Shown here piece after piece: positions 24,497 to 33,642 of a DNA stretch of 64,000 bases. The stretch lies in NCBI GenBank assembly GCA_016719055.1, contig JADKAW010000019.1, positions 1 to 64,000 on the forward strand, given 5' to 3'. A program made the position numbers and the translations under genes. The notes under the pieces were generated by a model. It searched no databases and was not told the origin of the DNA. It saw nothing but the letters and a program-made list of their open reading frames with translations. Source of the DNA: Candidatus Rhodoferax mariagerensis. GTDB lineage: Bacteria; Pseudomonadota; Gammaproteobacteria; Burkholderiales; Burkholderiaceae_C. How positions within the stretch are numbered: position 1 is the stretch's first letter; each line of letters starts with the position of its first letter.

Positions 24497-25288
24497 TTAA
24501 CTGGCGGCCCAGTTGGGTCGGCGTTTGTCAATGAAGGCTTGCACACCTTCCAGCGCGCTGTCATCCATCATGTTGCAGGCCATGGTTTGGGCAGCGTCTG
24601 CATAGGCGGCTTCAATACCATTTTCAAGCTGGCGATAAAACAGGCTTTTACCCAGTGTGACTGCTTTGCGGGGTTTGGCCAGAATGCTGTCTGCCAGCTT
24701 TGCCAGCGCTGCGTCAAGCTGATCAGCAGCCGCGACACGGTTGACCAGACCTTGCGCCATGGCCTGCTGGGCATCAATGAACTCACCGGTCATCAGCATC
24801 TCAAACGCTGCCTTGCGGCCCACATTGCGCGACAACGCCACGCCCGGTGTGCCGCAAAACAGACCCAGATTGATGCCGCTCACGGCAAACCTGGCAGTGC
24901 TGGCCGCCACCGCCAGGTCACACATGGCAACCAACTGGCAGCCGGCTGCGGTGGCCACGCCGTGCACCCGGGCGATCACCGGCACAGGCAGGTTCTGGAT
25001 GCTCATCATCAGCCGGGCGCACTGTTTGAAAAGCCCCTGGTAGTAGGCAAGCGACGGCTTGGCCCGCATCTCGCGCAGGTCATGACCGGCACAAAAAGCC
25101 TTGCCAGCTGCGGCGATAACCACCACGCGCACGTTATCGTCCTGCGCCAGCGCATCCAGCACTTGCTGCAAGGCCGTCATGAGCGACTGTGACAAGGCGT
25201 TAAAGGCCTCTGGCCGGTTGAGTGTGAGCGTGACCAGACCGCGCGAGTCACGTGTGGTCAATACAAGGGATGCATCAGCTTCGTTCAT
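24497..25288 (-). CDS. Enoyl-CoA hydratase/isomerase family protein
   Basis: A 263-residue crotonase-fold enzyme. LNRPEAFNALSQSLMTAL, the oxyanion-hole segment GKAFCAGHDLREM and VHGVATAAGCQLVAMCDLAVA are family signatures; one of the two catalytic glutamates of classical hydratases seems replaced (G-CQLVAMCD), so it may be a hydratase-like isomerase or other crotonase. ATG at 25288 has AGGAGA six bases upstream, better than the slightly longer frame. It appears monocistronic, convergent with the rhodanese gene. Confidence 0.86.
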   Translation of the reverse strand: MNEADASLVLTTRDSRGLVTLTLNRPEAFNALSQSLMTALQQVLDALAQDDNVRVVVIAAAGKAFCAGHDLREMRAKPSLAYYQGLFKQCARLMMSIQNLPVPVIARVHGVATAAGCQLVAMCDLAVAASTARFAVSGINLGLFCGTPGVALSRNVGRKAAFEMLMTGEFIDAQQAMAQGLVNRVAAADQLDAALAKLADSILAKPRKAVTLGKSLFYRQLENGIEAAYADAAQTMACNMMDDSALEGVQAFIDKRRPNWAAS

Positions 25289-25360
25289 GGTGGTCTCCTG
25301 CAGCATATGATAGCGGCCAACTCAACTGTATGCCCAGGGCGGACCGTGCAAAAATAGGGC

Positions 25361-26746
25361 ATGGCTATAACACCTTCTCCACAACTCCAGATCACTGACC
25401 AGATGTCTGAATCATCTGTCGCCAGGCTGTACAGCGCCGCTGTGGGCCCAGTGGGCAGTGCCTATTACCAGGCGGTATTCAGCCGTTTTGAGGTGGCTGG
25501 TCGGGCTCGGCTGTCATGGAACTGGGCTGCTGGATTGTTGACGCTGAACTGGTTGCTGTTTCGTAAGCTGTGGCTGGCCGCCCTGGCCTACTGGCTTGCA
25601 TTGCTGGGGCTGCCCGTGCTGATACTGGGCCTGGGGCGCTTGGTGTTTCAGGTGCCCATGAGCATTGAGGCAGGCTTGTGGCTAAGTTGTGCGGTGCTGA
25701 GCCTGGCTGTGCCGGGTGCCTGGGGCAACGCCTGGTTGTACGCCGGCTGCAAGCAGCGTATTGCCAAGGCGCTGGCAGCCACCCCAACGCTGGAAGATGC
25801 TTGCCGGCAGCTAACTGAGAGCGCCAGCACCAAAAAGCAGGCCATCGGCTTGGGCCTGGCCAATATCGCCCTGCTGTGTGTGCTGGCGCTGGCCTACACC
25901 TCTTTTTTTACTGGATCGGCTCAAGAAGACAATGAAGATGTGGCAGCTGCGGTGACAAACCTGCCGGCACCCGTTAAACCACGGCTTGCATCGCCTGTTC
26001 AGGCTCCTCTTTCCCCAGCATCACAAGCCGTGCCTGCGGCAGAGGCTGCCGCCTCGGCCGCCTCTGCAGTCGCCATGGTCGCTATACCTGCATCTGGCCC
26101 TGCCAGTGCGGCAAGCGCGGCAGCTGTTCCAGCTTCTGCCACAGCCTCTGTCTCTGCTGTTGCATCCGCACCAAACCAGGCTCGATCCTTGGCTAAGACA
26201 ACCGCTTCAGCCCCAGCATCAACTCAGGCTCTGTTCACAGCTAAAGCAACTGCTTCAGCTTCAGTCCCAGCATCAGCACCCACTCAAGCTCAACCCCGGG
26301 CGAAAGCCTCTGTTTCCGAACCCGCTTTGGTCTCCACAACGCCCGCACCAGTTCCGTCCGCTGCGTCTACACCCGCAGCAACACATGCAGCAGTGCCGAG
26401 AACGACACCGGTATCCAAACCAAACCCAGCGGCAGCCAAAGCGTCGCGTGCTGCGTCTGGCAAATCGGCACCAGCCAAGCCCTCCAAGGCCAGCTCAAGC
26501 CCAGCGACCAAGGAAGTGTTTGTCAACGTGGGTCTGTTTGCCGACCCCGACAATGCACGCCATGCTTATGTGAAACTGGTCAAGGCCGGTATTCCGGCAG
26601 GACGCGAGGTGATTTGGCCACCTGTGGGCTCCAGCAAAAGCAAGCTCACACGGGTACGAGCGGGTCCGTTTGCCAACCGCGCACAGGCGAAGGCAGCCGT
26701 GGCACAAATCAAGGCATTGCAACTTGATGCGGTAGTTGCGCCCTAA
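25361..26746 (+). CDS. Membrane protein with Ala/Pro/Ser-rich region and C-terminal SPOR domain
   Basis: A 461-residue protein in three parts. Residues about 1-200 hold several hydrophobic helices (GLLTLNWLLFRKLWLAALAYWLA, VLILGLGRLVF, IGLGLANIALLCVLALAYTSFF). Residues about 205-380 are low-complexity Ala, Ser and Pro with imperfect internal repeats around ASAPTQA/ASVSA. Residues about 385-461 are a SPOR domain (VFVNVGLFADPDNARHAYVKLVKAGI…RVRAGPFANRAQAKAAV), which binds glycan strands lacking stem peptides at the septum. A role in cell-envelope or division is inferred from the SPOR domain. The N-terminal part resembles DUF2628-like membrane modules. Confidence 0.75.
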   Translation: MAITPSPQLQITDQMSESSVARLYSAAVGPVGSAYYQAVFSRFEVAGRARLSWNWAAGLLTLNWLLFRKLWLAALAYWLALLGLPVLILGLGRLVFQVPMSIEAGLWLSCAVLSLAVPGAWGNAWLYAGCKQRIAKALAATPTLEDACRQLTESASTKKQAIGLGLANIALLCVLALAYTSFFTGSAQEDNEDVAAAVTNLPAPVKPRLASPVQAPLSPASQAVPAAEAAASAASAVAMVAIPASGPASAASAAAVPASATASVSAVASAPNQARSLAKTTASAPASTQALFTAKATASASVPASAPTQAQPRAKASVSEPALVSTTPAPVPSAASTPAATHAAVPRTTPVSKPNPAAAKASRAASGKSAPAKPSKASSSPATKEVFVNVGLFADPDNARHAYVKLVKAGIPAGREVIWPPVGSSKSKLTRVRAGPFANRAQAKAAVAQIKALQLDAVVAP

Positions 26747-26758
26747 CGCAGCCCTCAG

Positions 26759-27319
26759 CTATTTCCAGCGCAGGGGTTCGATGTGAATCGTGTGGCTGCC
26801 GTCACCCAGCATTAACGCGCCCTCTTGCACGGTGGCTTGCAGGGTCATGCTGCGTTGCGCCAGCGCAGTCAGCTCTTGAGCGCTGGCAGTGGGAATGCGC
26901 CACACCTGCAGACTTTTTAGACGGGTCAACTTGCTTTCCATGCTCCGCCACCAGACATCCGCGGCCTGGCCAAAGGCATACAACACCACGGCATCGGCCT
27001 TGTTGCAGGCCTTGCTGAGCGGTTTGTCGTCGGGCTGCCCCACCTCAATCCATAACCGGGTCAGACCGGTAAAGTCTCGCAACCACACATCGGGCTCGTC
27101 AGGGTCTGACAAACCGGCGCCAAAAGCCAGCGTGCCATCGCCGCCACACACGCTTTGCAGCTGGTGTGCTTGCAAGGCCAGCGCACACAGACGAACCATC
27201 ATGCGCTCGTCGGTTTCGCTGGGGTGACGCGCCAGTGTCAGGGCATGGTCGGCGTAGTAGGAATTGTCAATGTCGGCAATCTGCAGGCTGGCCTTGAAAA
27301 TGGTGGATTTGATCGCCAT
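26759..27319 (-). CDS. yaeQ: YaeQ family protein
   Basis: A 186-residue protein starting MAIKSTIFKASLQIADIDNSYY, with ALTLARHPSETDERMMVRLCALAL and WIEVGQPDDKPLSKACNKADAV, all characteristic of YaeQ. The fold resembles PD-(D/E)XK nucleases; the biological role remains unclear although it was linked to transcription elongation in enterobacteria. Its ATG overlaps the purB stop by one base (TAATG), so the two are translationally coupled. Confidence 0.93.
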   Translation of the reverse strand: MAIKSTIFKASLQIADIDNSYYADHALTLARHPSETDERMMVRLCALALQAHQLQSVCGGDGTLAFGAGLSDPDEPDVWLRDFTGLTRLWIEVGQPDDKPLSKACNKADAVVLYAFGQAADVWWRSMESKLTRLKSLQVWRIPTASAQELTALAQRSMTLQATVQEGALMLGDGSHTIHIEPLRWK

Positions 27320-28699
27320 TACACCCGCCGCGCCAGCGCCGCGGCCATGCCGGTGTAGCTGCCCGGGGTCATGGCCAGCAAGCGGGCTTTTTCAGGCTCC
27401 GGTATCGCCAGCTTGGTGATAAAACCCTGCATCAGGTCGCGTGTCATGGGTGCGCCGCGGGTAAATTCCTTGAGCTGTTCATACGGCTCTGGCAAGCCAA
27501 AACGGCGCATCACGGTCTGAATCGGTTCGGCCAGTACCTCCCAGGATGCGTCCAGGTCGTCGGCAACGGCGGCTGCATTGAGCTCAAGCTTGCCCCAGAC
27601 CAGCCGCCAGCGACTGATACGCCAGCACCGCATAACCCAGCGCCACGCCCATGTTGCGCAGCACAGTGCTGTCGGTCAGGTCACGCTGCCAGCGCGAAAT
27701 TGGCAATTTTTCTGACAAATGGCGCAATAGGGCGTTGGCCAGACCCAGATTGCCCTCGGCGTTCTCAAAATCAATCGGGTTGACCTTGTGCGGCATGGTC
27801 GATGAACCGACCTCGCCTTTTTTGAGCTTTTGTTTGAAATAGCCCAGGCTCACATACCCCCACACATCGCGCGACCAGTCGATCAGGATAGTGTTGGCAC
27901 GCGCCACCGCGTCAAACAGCTCAGCCATGTAGTCATGCGGCTCAATCTGGATGCTGTAGGGCTGAAAGGTCAGACCCAAGCCCAAAGGCTCGGGGGTTTC
28001 AATCACCTTGCGACTAAAGGCCTCCCAGTCGTGGTCAGGCCAGGCCGACAGGTGCGCGTTGTAATTGCCCACAGCGCCATTCATTTTGGCCATGAGTTTG
28101 ATGCTGGCAATTTTGTCTCTCGCCGCCGTCAAGCGCATCACCACATTGGCAATTTCTTTGCCCACGGTGGTCGGGCTGGCAGTTTGACCATGCGTGCGGC
28201 TTAGCATGGAAACATCCGCCATGGCATGGGCCATGTCGCGCAGCTTGTTGATGACGGCGTCCAATGCCGGCAGCAGCACGCTGTCGCGCCCGGCCTTGAG
28301 TTGCAGCGCGTGGCTGGTGTTGTTGATGTCTTCGCTGGTGCAGGCAAAATGCACAAACTCCTGGATCGCCAGCAGTTCGGGGCGCGACTCAAACTTGCCC
28401 TTGAGCCAGTATTCAACCGCTTTGACGTCATGGTTGGTGGTTTTTTCGATGTCCTTGATGGCTTTGCCGTCAACTTCAGAAAAGCTTTTGACCAAGCCAA
28501 GCAAATACGTGCGGGCACCAGGTGACAAGGGTTTGAACTCGGCAAAACCGCAGTCGCTCAAGGCGATCAGCCAGGCCACTTCAACCTGAACACGGCGGTG
28601 CATGTAACCCTGCTCGCTCATGGACGGGCGCAGTTGGGCAAGTTTGGCAGCATAGCGGCCGTCCAGCGGACAGAGTGCGGAGATTGCAGAAGTAGTCAT
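27319..28699 (-). pseudogene. purB: Adenylosuccinate lyase, frameshifted near the C-terminus
   Basis: Adenylosuccinate lyase acts twice in purine synthesis, releasing fumarate from SAICAR and adenylosuccinate. The N-terminal 360 residues (ISALCPLDGRYAAKLAQLRP, THGQTASPTTVGKEIANVV, GEVGSSTMPHKVNPIDFENAEGN) are intact with the signature loop. The frame breaks after AYQSLAAGLG: one extra base in the CCCC at 27593-27596 (plus strand) moves the reading into a stop, while the normal continuation KLELNAAAVADDLDASWEVLAEPIQTVMRR is read in another frame to 27319. All 456 residues are otherwise present. Because purB is rarely dispensable and the error is in a homopolymer, a sequence error is likely. 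Confidence 0.9.
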
Positions 28700-28766
28700 C
28701 AGCAGATTGTAGGGGTCGGTGTATAGAATCAGCGCTACCCGAAACCCTGCAGACCGTCACATGCCC

Positions 28767-29381
28767 ATGAAACTCATTGGATCGAACTCCAGCCCCTATG
28801 TGCGCAAAGTACGTGTGGTGATGGCTGAGAAAAAGCTGGATTACGACTACGTGCTGGAAGACGTGTGGGCCGCCAGCACCACCATCGGGCAGACCAACCC
28901 GCTGGGCAAGGTGCCCTGCCTGATCATGGAGGGTGGCGAGGTCATTTCAGACTCACGGGTGATCGTGGAATACTTTGACACCTTGTCACCGGTCGGCAGG
29001 CTGATTCCTACCTTGGGGCGCGAGCGGGCTGAAGTCAAGACCTGGGAGGCGCTGGCCGACGGTGTGCTGGACGCCGCCATTCTGGCGCGGCTAGAGGCCA
29101 TCTGGGCCGGGCGCAAGGACTCAGAGCGCAGTCAGGCCTGGATTGACCGCCAGTTGGGCAAGGTTGCCGCGGCCCTGAAAGCCATGAGCAAAGGCCTGGG
29201 TGACAAGGCTTTTTGTGTGGGGATTCATCTAAGCCTGGCTGACATTGCCGTGGGTGTGGCGCTGGGCTATTTGGATTTCAGGTTCCCGCAGATCAACTGG
29301 CGCGGTGACCACCCCAATTTGCTCAGACTGCACGACAAACTGATGCTGCGCGCCAGCTTTGCCGATACCAAGCCGTTTTAA
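28767..29381 (+). CDS. Glutathione S-transferase family protein
   Basis: About 204 residues with a thioredoxin-like N-terminal domain (MKLIGSNSSPYVRKVRVVMAEKK, where the SSPYVRK segment binds glutathione; GGEVISDSRVIVEYFD has the cis-Pro/gamma-glutamyl site) and a helical C-terminal domain. It is closest to the YibF-type group. The substrate is unknown. The start was placed at the ATG at 28767, as in YibF; ATG at 28761 is equally possible. Divergent from purB, with 67 bases between the two starts, so promoters for both lie in that gap. Confidence 0.82.
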   Translation: MKLIGSNSSPYVRKVRVVMAEKKLDYDYVLEDVWAASTTIGQTNPLGKVPCLIMEGGEVISDSRVIVEYFDTLSPVGRLIPTLGRERAEVKTWEALADGVLDAAILARLEAIWAGRKDSERSQAWIDRQLGKVAAALKAMSKGLGDKAFCVGIHLSLADIAVGVALGYLDFRFPQINWRGDHPNLLRLHDKLMLRASFADTKPF

Positions 29382-29389
29382 CGACGGCG

Positions 29390-30577
29390 TCAACCCTGCA
29401 TGCTGCGGGCCTGACTGGCCAGCAGCCAACAGCCCAACACCGCGCTAACCAGCGAACCCGTCAGCACACCAATTTTGACCTGAGTGGCGTAATGGGCATC
29501 AGCCGACTCAAAAGCCAGCGAGCCAATGAACAGGCTCATGGTAAAGCCCACCCCGCATAACACACACACACCAAAAAACTGCTGCCAGTTGCTACCTTCA
29601 GGCAGCTTGGCTTCGCTGTAGCGAATCAGTAACCAGCTAGCGCCAAACACCCCCAGCGCCTTGCCCAGCACCAGACCCAAGGCGATGCCCAGCGGCACGG
29701 TCTGAGCCAGCGTGGCCAGCGTCACACCTTGCAGCGACACCCCGGCATTGGCAAATGCAAACACCGGCAGAATAGCGTAGGCCACCCAGGGGTGCAAGGC
29801 GTGCTCAGCTTTGCCCAGGGGCGATCCGCCCTTGCCATCTGACAGGGGCACCGCCAGCGCCGTGATGACACCGGCCAGAGTGGCGTGGATGCCCGACTTG
29901 AGCACACACACCCAGATCACCAGACCCACCATCACATACGGCCCCACCGCCGTGACGCGGCTGCGGTTCAGCACAAGCAACACCAAAACCCCCAGGCCAG
30001 CCGCCAGCAGCGAGGTCAGCGACAGGTCAGCCGTGTAAAAAAACGCGATCACCAAAATGGCACCCAGGTCATCAATGATGGCCACTGCCGTCAAAAAAAT
30101 CTTCAGTGATGCCGGTACCCGGCTACCCAGCAGCACCAGAATGCCCAGCGCAAAGGCAATATCTGTGGCCATCGGAATGCCCCAGCCGCGCAAAGCCACC
30201 GGATCATGCCCATTGATGGCGGCATAGATCAACGCCGGCACCACCATGCCGCCCAGCGCCGCCCCGGCAGGCAACAAGGCCTGTTGCAACGATGCCAGTT
30301 CCCCTTCAAACAACTCGCGTTTGATCTCAAGCCCTACCAGAAAGAAAAAAACCGCCATCCACAGGTCATTGACCCAAACCACGGTGGGTTTGGACAGCAC
30401 CAGCCAGTCACCCCCCAAACTCAGTTCGGTAGGCAATTGCAAGAACCAGATGTAATGCTCGGCCCAGGGTGAATTGCTCAGCGCCAGCGCCACCGCGGCC
30501 GCCAAAGCCAACAACACGCCCCCAATGGTCTGGGAGTTCACAAACTGGTTGACACTGCGAAAAATGAACTGGATCAT
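29390..30577 (-). CDS. nhaA: Na+/H+ antiporter NhaA
   Basis: A 395-residue inner-membrane protein with 12 helices that exports sodium in exchange for protons at alkaline pH. The essential ion-binding aspartate pair is in AVAIIDDLGAILVIAFFYT; GWGIPMATDIAFALGILVLLG is the TM4/TM11 region. Start at 30577 (MIQFIFRSVNQFVNSQTIGG) matches the family; the frame extends 18 codons upstream. It ends nine bases from the GST stop (convergent). Confidence 0.92.
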   Translation of the reverse strand: MIQFIFRSVNQFVNSQTIGGVLLALAAAVALALSNSPWAEHYIWFLQLPTELSLGGDWLVLSKPTVVWVNDLWMAVFFFLVGLEIKRELFEGELASLQQALLPAGAALGGMVVPALIYAAINGHDPVALRGWGIPMATDIAFALGILVLLGSRVPASLKIFLTAVAIIDDLGAILVIAFFYTADLSLTSLLAAGLGVLVLLVLNRSRVTAVGPYVMVGLVIWVCVLKSGIHATLAGVITALAVPLSDGKGGSPLGKAEHALHPWVAYAILPVFAFANAGVSLQGVTLATLAQTVPLGIALGLVLGKALGVFGASWLLIRYSEAKLPEGSNWQQFFGVCVLCGVGFTMSLFIGSLAFESADAHYATQVKIGVLTGSLVSAVLGCWLLASQARSMQG

Positions 30578-30681
30578 GGTGTGGGGTGCTGAGCCGTCAG
30601 CCTGATGTTGGGGGGGCCTGGTTAAACTCAATTATTAGCCAGCTGGCATCATTCCTTTAACTTTTGAGGCAAATCAACACC

Positions 30682-32235
30682 ATGAGCACCACCATCCGCC
30701 AAGCCGACCTGATCGAATCCATTGCCGCCGCCCTGCAGTACATCAGCTATTACCACCCTGCGGACTACATTGCGCACCTGGCGCGCGCCTATGAGCGCGA
30801 GCAAAGCGCTGCCGCCAAAGATGCCATCGCGCAGATTTTGACCAATAGCAAAATGTCGGCAGAAGGCCACCGCCCGATCTGCCAGGACACCGGCATCGTC
30901 AACGTGTTCCTCAAGGTGGGCATGGACGTGCGCTGGGACGGCTTTACCGGCAGCCTGGACGATGCCATCAACGAAGGTGTGCGCCGTGGCTACAACCACC
31001 CCGACAACACCCTGCGCGCCAGCGTGGTGGCCGACCCCGAGTTTTTGCGCAAAAACACCAAGGACAACACCCCGGCCGTGATCTTCAGCGAAATTGTGCC
31101 CGGCAACACGCTGGAAGTCACCGTCGCGGCCAAAGGCGGCGGCTCGGAAAACAAAAGCAAGATGTACATGCTCAACCCCGGCGACTCGGTGGTCGATTGG
31201 GTGCTGAAAACCGTGCCGACCATGGGTGCCGGCTGGTGCCCGCCCGGCATGCTCGGCATCGGCATTGGCGGCACCGCAGAAAAAGCCGTGCTGATGGCCA
31301 AGGAAAGCTTGATGGACGACCTGGACATGTACGAGCTGCAAGCCAAGGCCGCATCAGGCGCAGAACTGTCCAAGGTCGAAGGCCTGCGCCTGGAACTGTT
31401 TGACAAAGTCAATGCGCTGGGCATTGGCGCGCAAGGCCTGGGCGGCCTGACCACCGTGCTGGACGTCAAGATCAAGATGTATCCCACCCACGCCGCCAGC
31501 AAGCCGATTGCCATGATCCCCAACTGTGCTGCCACCCGCCACGCGCATTTTGTGATGGATGGCAGCGGCCCAGTCTATCTGACACCACCGGCGCTGGATA
31601 CCTGGCCCAACGTGGCCTGGACGCCAGATTACGTCAAGAGCAAAAAAGTTGATCTCAATACCTTGACCAAAGAAGAAGTGGCAAGCTGGAAGCCCGGCGA
31701 CACCCTGCTGCTTAACGGCAAGATGCTGACCGGCCGCGATGCCGCCCACAAGCGCATCCAGGACATGCTGGCCAAGGGTGAAAAACTGCCGGTTGACTTC
31801 ACCAACCGCGTGATTTATTACGTCGGCCCGGTGGACCCGGTACGCGACGAAGCGGTCGGCCCAGCAGGACCGACCACCGCCACCCGCATGGACGGCTTTA
31901 CCGAAATGATGCTGGCCAAAACCGGCCTGATCGCCATGGTCGGCAAGGCTGAACGCGGCCCGGTGGCGATTGAAGCGATCAAAAAACACAAATCGGCTTA
32001 TCTGATGGCGGTGGGCGGTGCCGCTTACCTGGTCTCCAAAGCCATCAAGACCGCCAAAGTGGTGGGGTTTGGTGACCTGGGCATGGAAGCCATTTACGAA
32101 TTTGATGTGGTGGACATGCCGGTGACTGTGGCCGTGGATGCCGGCGGCACCAGCGCGCATATCACTGGGCCGGCGGAATGGCAACAACGCATTGCGACGG
32201 GGGAGTTCAAGGGGATTGCGGTGTCGGGCGGCTGA
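30682..32235 (+). CDS. fumA: Fumarate hydratase class I ([4Fe-4S])
   Basis: A 517-residue iron-sulfur fumarase interconverting fumarate and malate in the TCA cycle. The cluster ligands are in ICQDTGIVNVFLKVG and NCAATRHAHFVMDGSGP with a further Cys-region in PPGMLGIGIGG; the C-terminal domain (DPVRDEAVGPAGPTTATRMDGFTEMMLAKTGL) carries the substrate site. Start ATG at 30682 (MSTTIRQADLIESIAAALQY), with GAGG upstream, is preferred over TTG at 30664. It is oxygen-sensitive by nature of the family; a class II fumarase may exist elsewhere. Confidence 0.93.
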   Translation: MSTTIRQADLIESIAAALQYISYYHPADYIAHLARAYEREQSAAAKDAIAQILTNSKMSAEGHRPICQDTGIVNVFLKVGMDVRWDGFTGSLDDAINEGVRRGYNHPDNTLRASVVADPEFLRKNTKDNTPAVIFSEIVPGNTLEVTVAAKGGGSENKSKMYMLNPGDSVVDWVLKTVPTMGAGWCPPGMLGIGIGGTAEKAVLMAKESLMDDLDMYELQAKAASGAELSKVEGLRLELFDKVNALGIGAQGLGGLTTVLDVKIKMYPTHAASKPIAMIPNCAATRHAHFVMDGSGPVYLTPPALDTWPNVAWTPDYVKSKKVDLNTLTKEEVASWKPGDTLLLNGKMLTGRDAAHKRIQDMLAKGEKLPVDFTNRVIYYVGPVDPVRDEAVGPAGPTTATRMDGFTEMMLAKTGLIAMVGKAERGPVAIEAIKKHKSAYLMAVGGAAYLVSKAIKTAKVVGFGDLGMEAIYEFDVVDMPVTVAVDAGGTSAHITGPAEWQQRIATGEFKGIAVSGG

Positions 32236-32265
32236 AAAACCCTGATACAAAGGGGGTTTTCAGAT

Positions 32266-32281
32266 TAGTCCGAACGGACTA
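32266..32281. promoter_or_regulatory. Palindromic operator candidate, copy 1
   Basis: TAGTCCG-AA-CGGACTA, 7-bp perfect arms with a 2-base centre, 61 bases before the first PEP-CTERM gene. The same palindrome appears twice before the second PEP-CTERM gene and nowhere else that I found in the window. Confidence 0.6.
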
Positions 32282-32342
32282 TTGGAGGGCCGGGAGTCAA
32301 AAGGCACAATTGCGTTCATTCCAACCAGCCCAAGGACTTTCC

Positions 32343-33116
32343 ATGAAACTGACAAAAATTTTCGCCGCCGTAGCCCTTGTGGTTGCTGCTGGCGCCGCTT
32401 CTGCTGAAACCGCCATTTTTGATTTTTCAATAATGAAATGGAATGGCACTTTGAACACAGGTGGAACAATGCCGATTGATGGTTTTTCATGCACCGGTCA
32501 CGATCAATGTAGTTCCAATGTTGACGGCGGTGTTTTCAATGGAGATTTAACTTTCCAAGAGGGTAGTATCGAAGTGAAAGCTACTGGCTGGTACGACAAA
32601 CCCTCGGATGGCAAAGGGTATCTAGAGGCTGCAGTTGTGCAAGACCATATCGTGAACGGAGAATTTGGCGCGGGTTTGGGTGTTTATCACAAACTTGACA
32701 ACAGTGACGACAACATCACAGATAAGGAATATCTGAAGATGTCGTTTACTGAAATGGTTACGCTCAACTCCGTCAATCTTCGCTCTGAAGGGCACTCCAC
32801 GAGTTGGGGCGAAAGTAATCCTGTATTCCAGTTCAGTCAAGACGGCGTAAATTGGACAAATAAAAATCTGCAGGGCACCTTAGCAATTAACTTAACAGGC
32901 CAGAACTTCTATTTCAAATATGGCGATGGAGACAGGCTTCGAAGCACCCACAAAGACCAGTTTTACCTTGGAGGGATGACAGTAAGCCGGCAGGACAACA
33001 CTCCCGTTCCTCCTACCGGTTCACCCATTCCAGAACCCGAAACCTACGCCATGATGCTTGCTGGCCTGGGCCTGATGGGTGCCATTGCCCGCCGCCGCAA
33101 AGCCAAAGCTGTGTGA
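32343..33116 (+). CDS. PEP-CTERM sorting domain protein (secreted)
   Basis: A 257-residue exported protein: Sec signal MKLTKIFAAVALVVAAGAASA, a beta-rich body low in GC compared with neighbours, and the C-terminal PEP-CTERM tail (PIPEPETYAMMLAGLGLMGAIARRRKAK): the Pro-Glu-Pro motif, a hydrophobic helix and a basic cluster. Exosortase (EpsH/XrtA type) cleaves such tails and passes the protein to the cell surface or matrix. No exosortase is in the window. The body contains repeated Gly/Asp/Asn and a possible jelly-roll pattern (FQFSQDGVNWTNKNLQGT, FYFKYGDGDRLRS) but no family is recognised. An operator-like palindrome lies upstream and an intrinsic terminator follows. Confidence 0.85.
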   Translation: MKLTKIFAAVALVVAAGAASAETAIFDFSIMKWNGTLNTGGTMPIDGFSCTGHDQCSSNVDGGVFNGDLTFQEGSIEVKATGWYDKPSDGKGYLEAAVVQDHIVNGEFGAGLGVYHKLDNSDDNITDKEYLKMSFTEMVTLNSVNLRSEGHSTSWGESNPVFQFSQDGVNWTNKNLQGTLAINLTGQNFYFKYGDGDRLRSTHKDQFYLGGMTVSRQDNTPVPPTGSPIPEPETYAMMLAGLGLMGAIARRRKAKAV

Positions 33117-33140
33117 TTTAGGTTCGTTCAGCTATTTGCA

Positions 33141-33166
33141 AAAAGGCCCTTGCGGGCCTTTTTTTT
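33141..33166 (+). terminator. Intrinsic terminator of the first PEP-CTERM gene
   Basis: AAAAGGCCC-TTGC-GGGCCTTTTTTTT: GC-rich stem and T-run, 25 bases after the stop codon. Near-identical terminators follow 34901 and 36852. Confidence 0.85.
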
Positions 33167-33303
33167 GTTTCCCCGCAATCGCCTGATGCGTCAGTGCGGA
33201 AGAACCCTGGTCAACGAAGTCGACCCAATGGTCAAAACGGCATGCGCCCAACTCCAGGTCAAACCCCAACGCAAGAAAGTCATCGCAGTCTTGAGTTGAT
33301 TCA

Positions 33304-33332
33304 TCGTCCTTAAGTCGTCCTTAAGAGTGGAC
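33304..33332. promoter_or_regulatory. HipB-type operator candidate
   Basis: GTCC-TTAAGAGT-GGAC at 33317-33332 matches the TCC-N8-GGA pattern known for HipB operators (E. coli TATCC-N8-GGATA). It overlaps two tandem 11-base copies of TCGTCCTTAAG at 33304-33325. A further GTCC half-site is at 33357. Located 22 bases before the hipB start, so it likely mediates autorepression. Confidence 0.55.
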
Positions 33333-33354
33333 AAATAAACAATATTTTGAAATA

Positions 33355-33642
33355 ATGTCCAGTATGAATGACATTATTCGCCTGCCCAAAGATCTGGGAA
33401 ACGCTGTGAAGCGCGCCCGAAAAGACATTGGAATCAAAGCCATAGCGATCGCCAGGCACTCGGGGCGTAGTCGCGATATTCTCAATCGTTTGGAGCGTGG
33501 AGAGGACATCACCGTGTCCTCGTTGATGGATATCCTGGCAGCAATGGGCCTGGCTTTGCGACTTGAGCGCGCCGGCTTGCCGACCTTGGATGAGATGACG
33601 GCACGTTTTTCAGACCTCGACGACGAAGATGATGCTCCCTGA
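33355..33642 (+). CDS. hipB: HipB-like antitoxin (Xre-family DNA-binding protein)
   Basis: A 95-residue protein with an Xre helix-turn-helix (LGNAVKRARKDIGIKAIAIARHSGRSRDILNRLERGEDITVSSLMDILAAMG). Acidic C-terminal tail DLDDEDDAP. It should bind its own promoter and neutralise the HipA kinase. Its 3' end overlaps hipA by 14 bases. An in-frame ATG at 33364 could also serve as start. A candidate operator lies immediately upstream. Confidence 0.85.
   Translation: MSSMNDIIRLPKDLGNAVKRARKDIGIKAIAIARHSGRSRDILNRLERGEDITVSSLMDILAAMGLALRLERAGLPTLDEMTARFSDLDDEDDAP

Noticed and set aside
32300..32342. Sigma-54 promoter before the first PEP-CTERM gene (GGCAC…TTGC)
   Set aside because: The spacing between the GG and GC elements is too short for a -24/-12 promoter.
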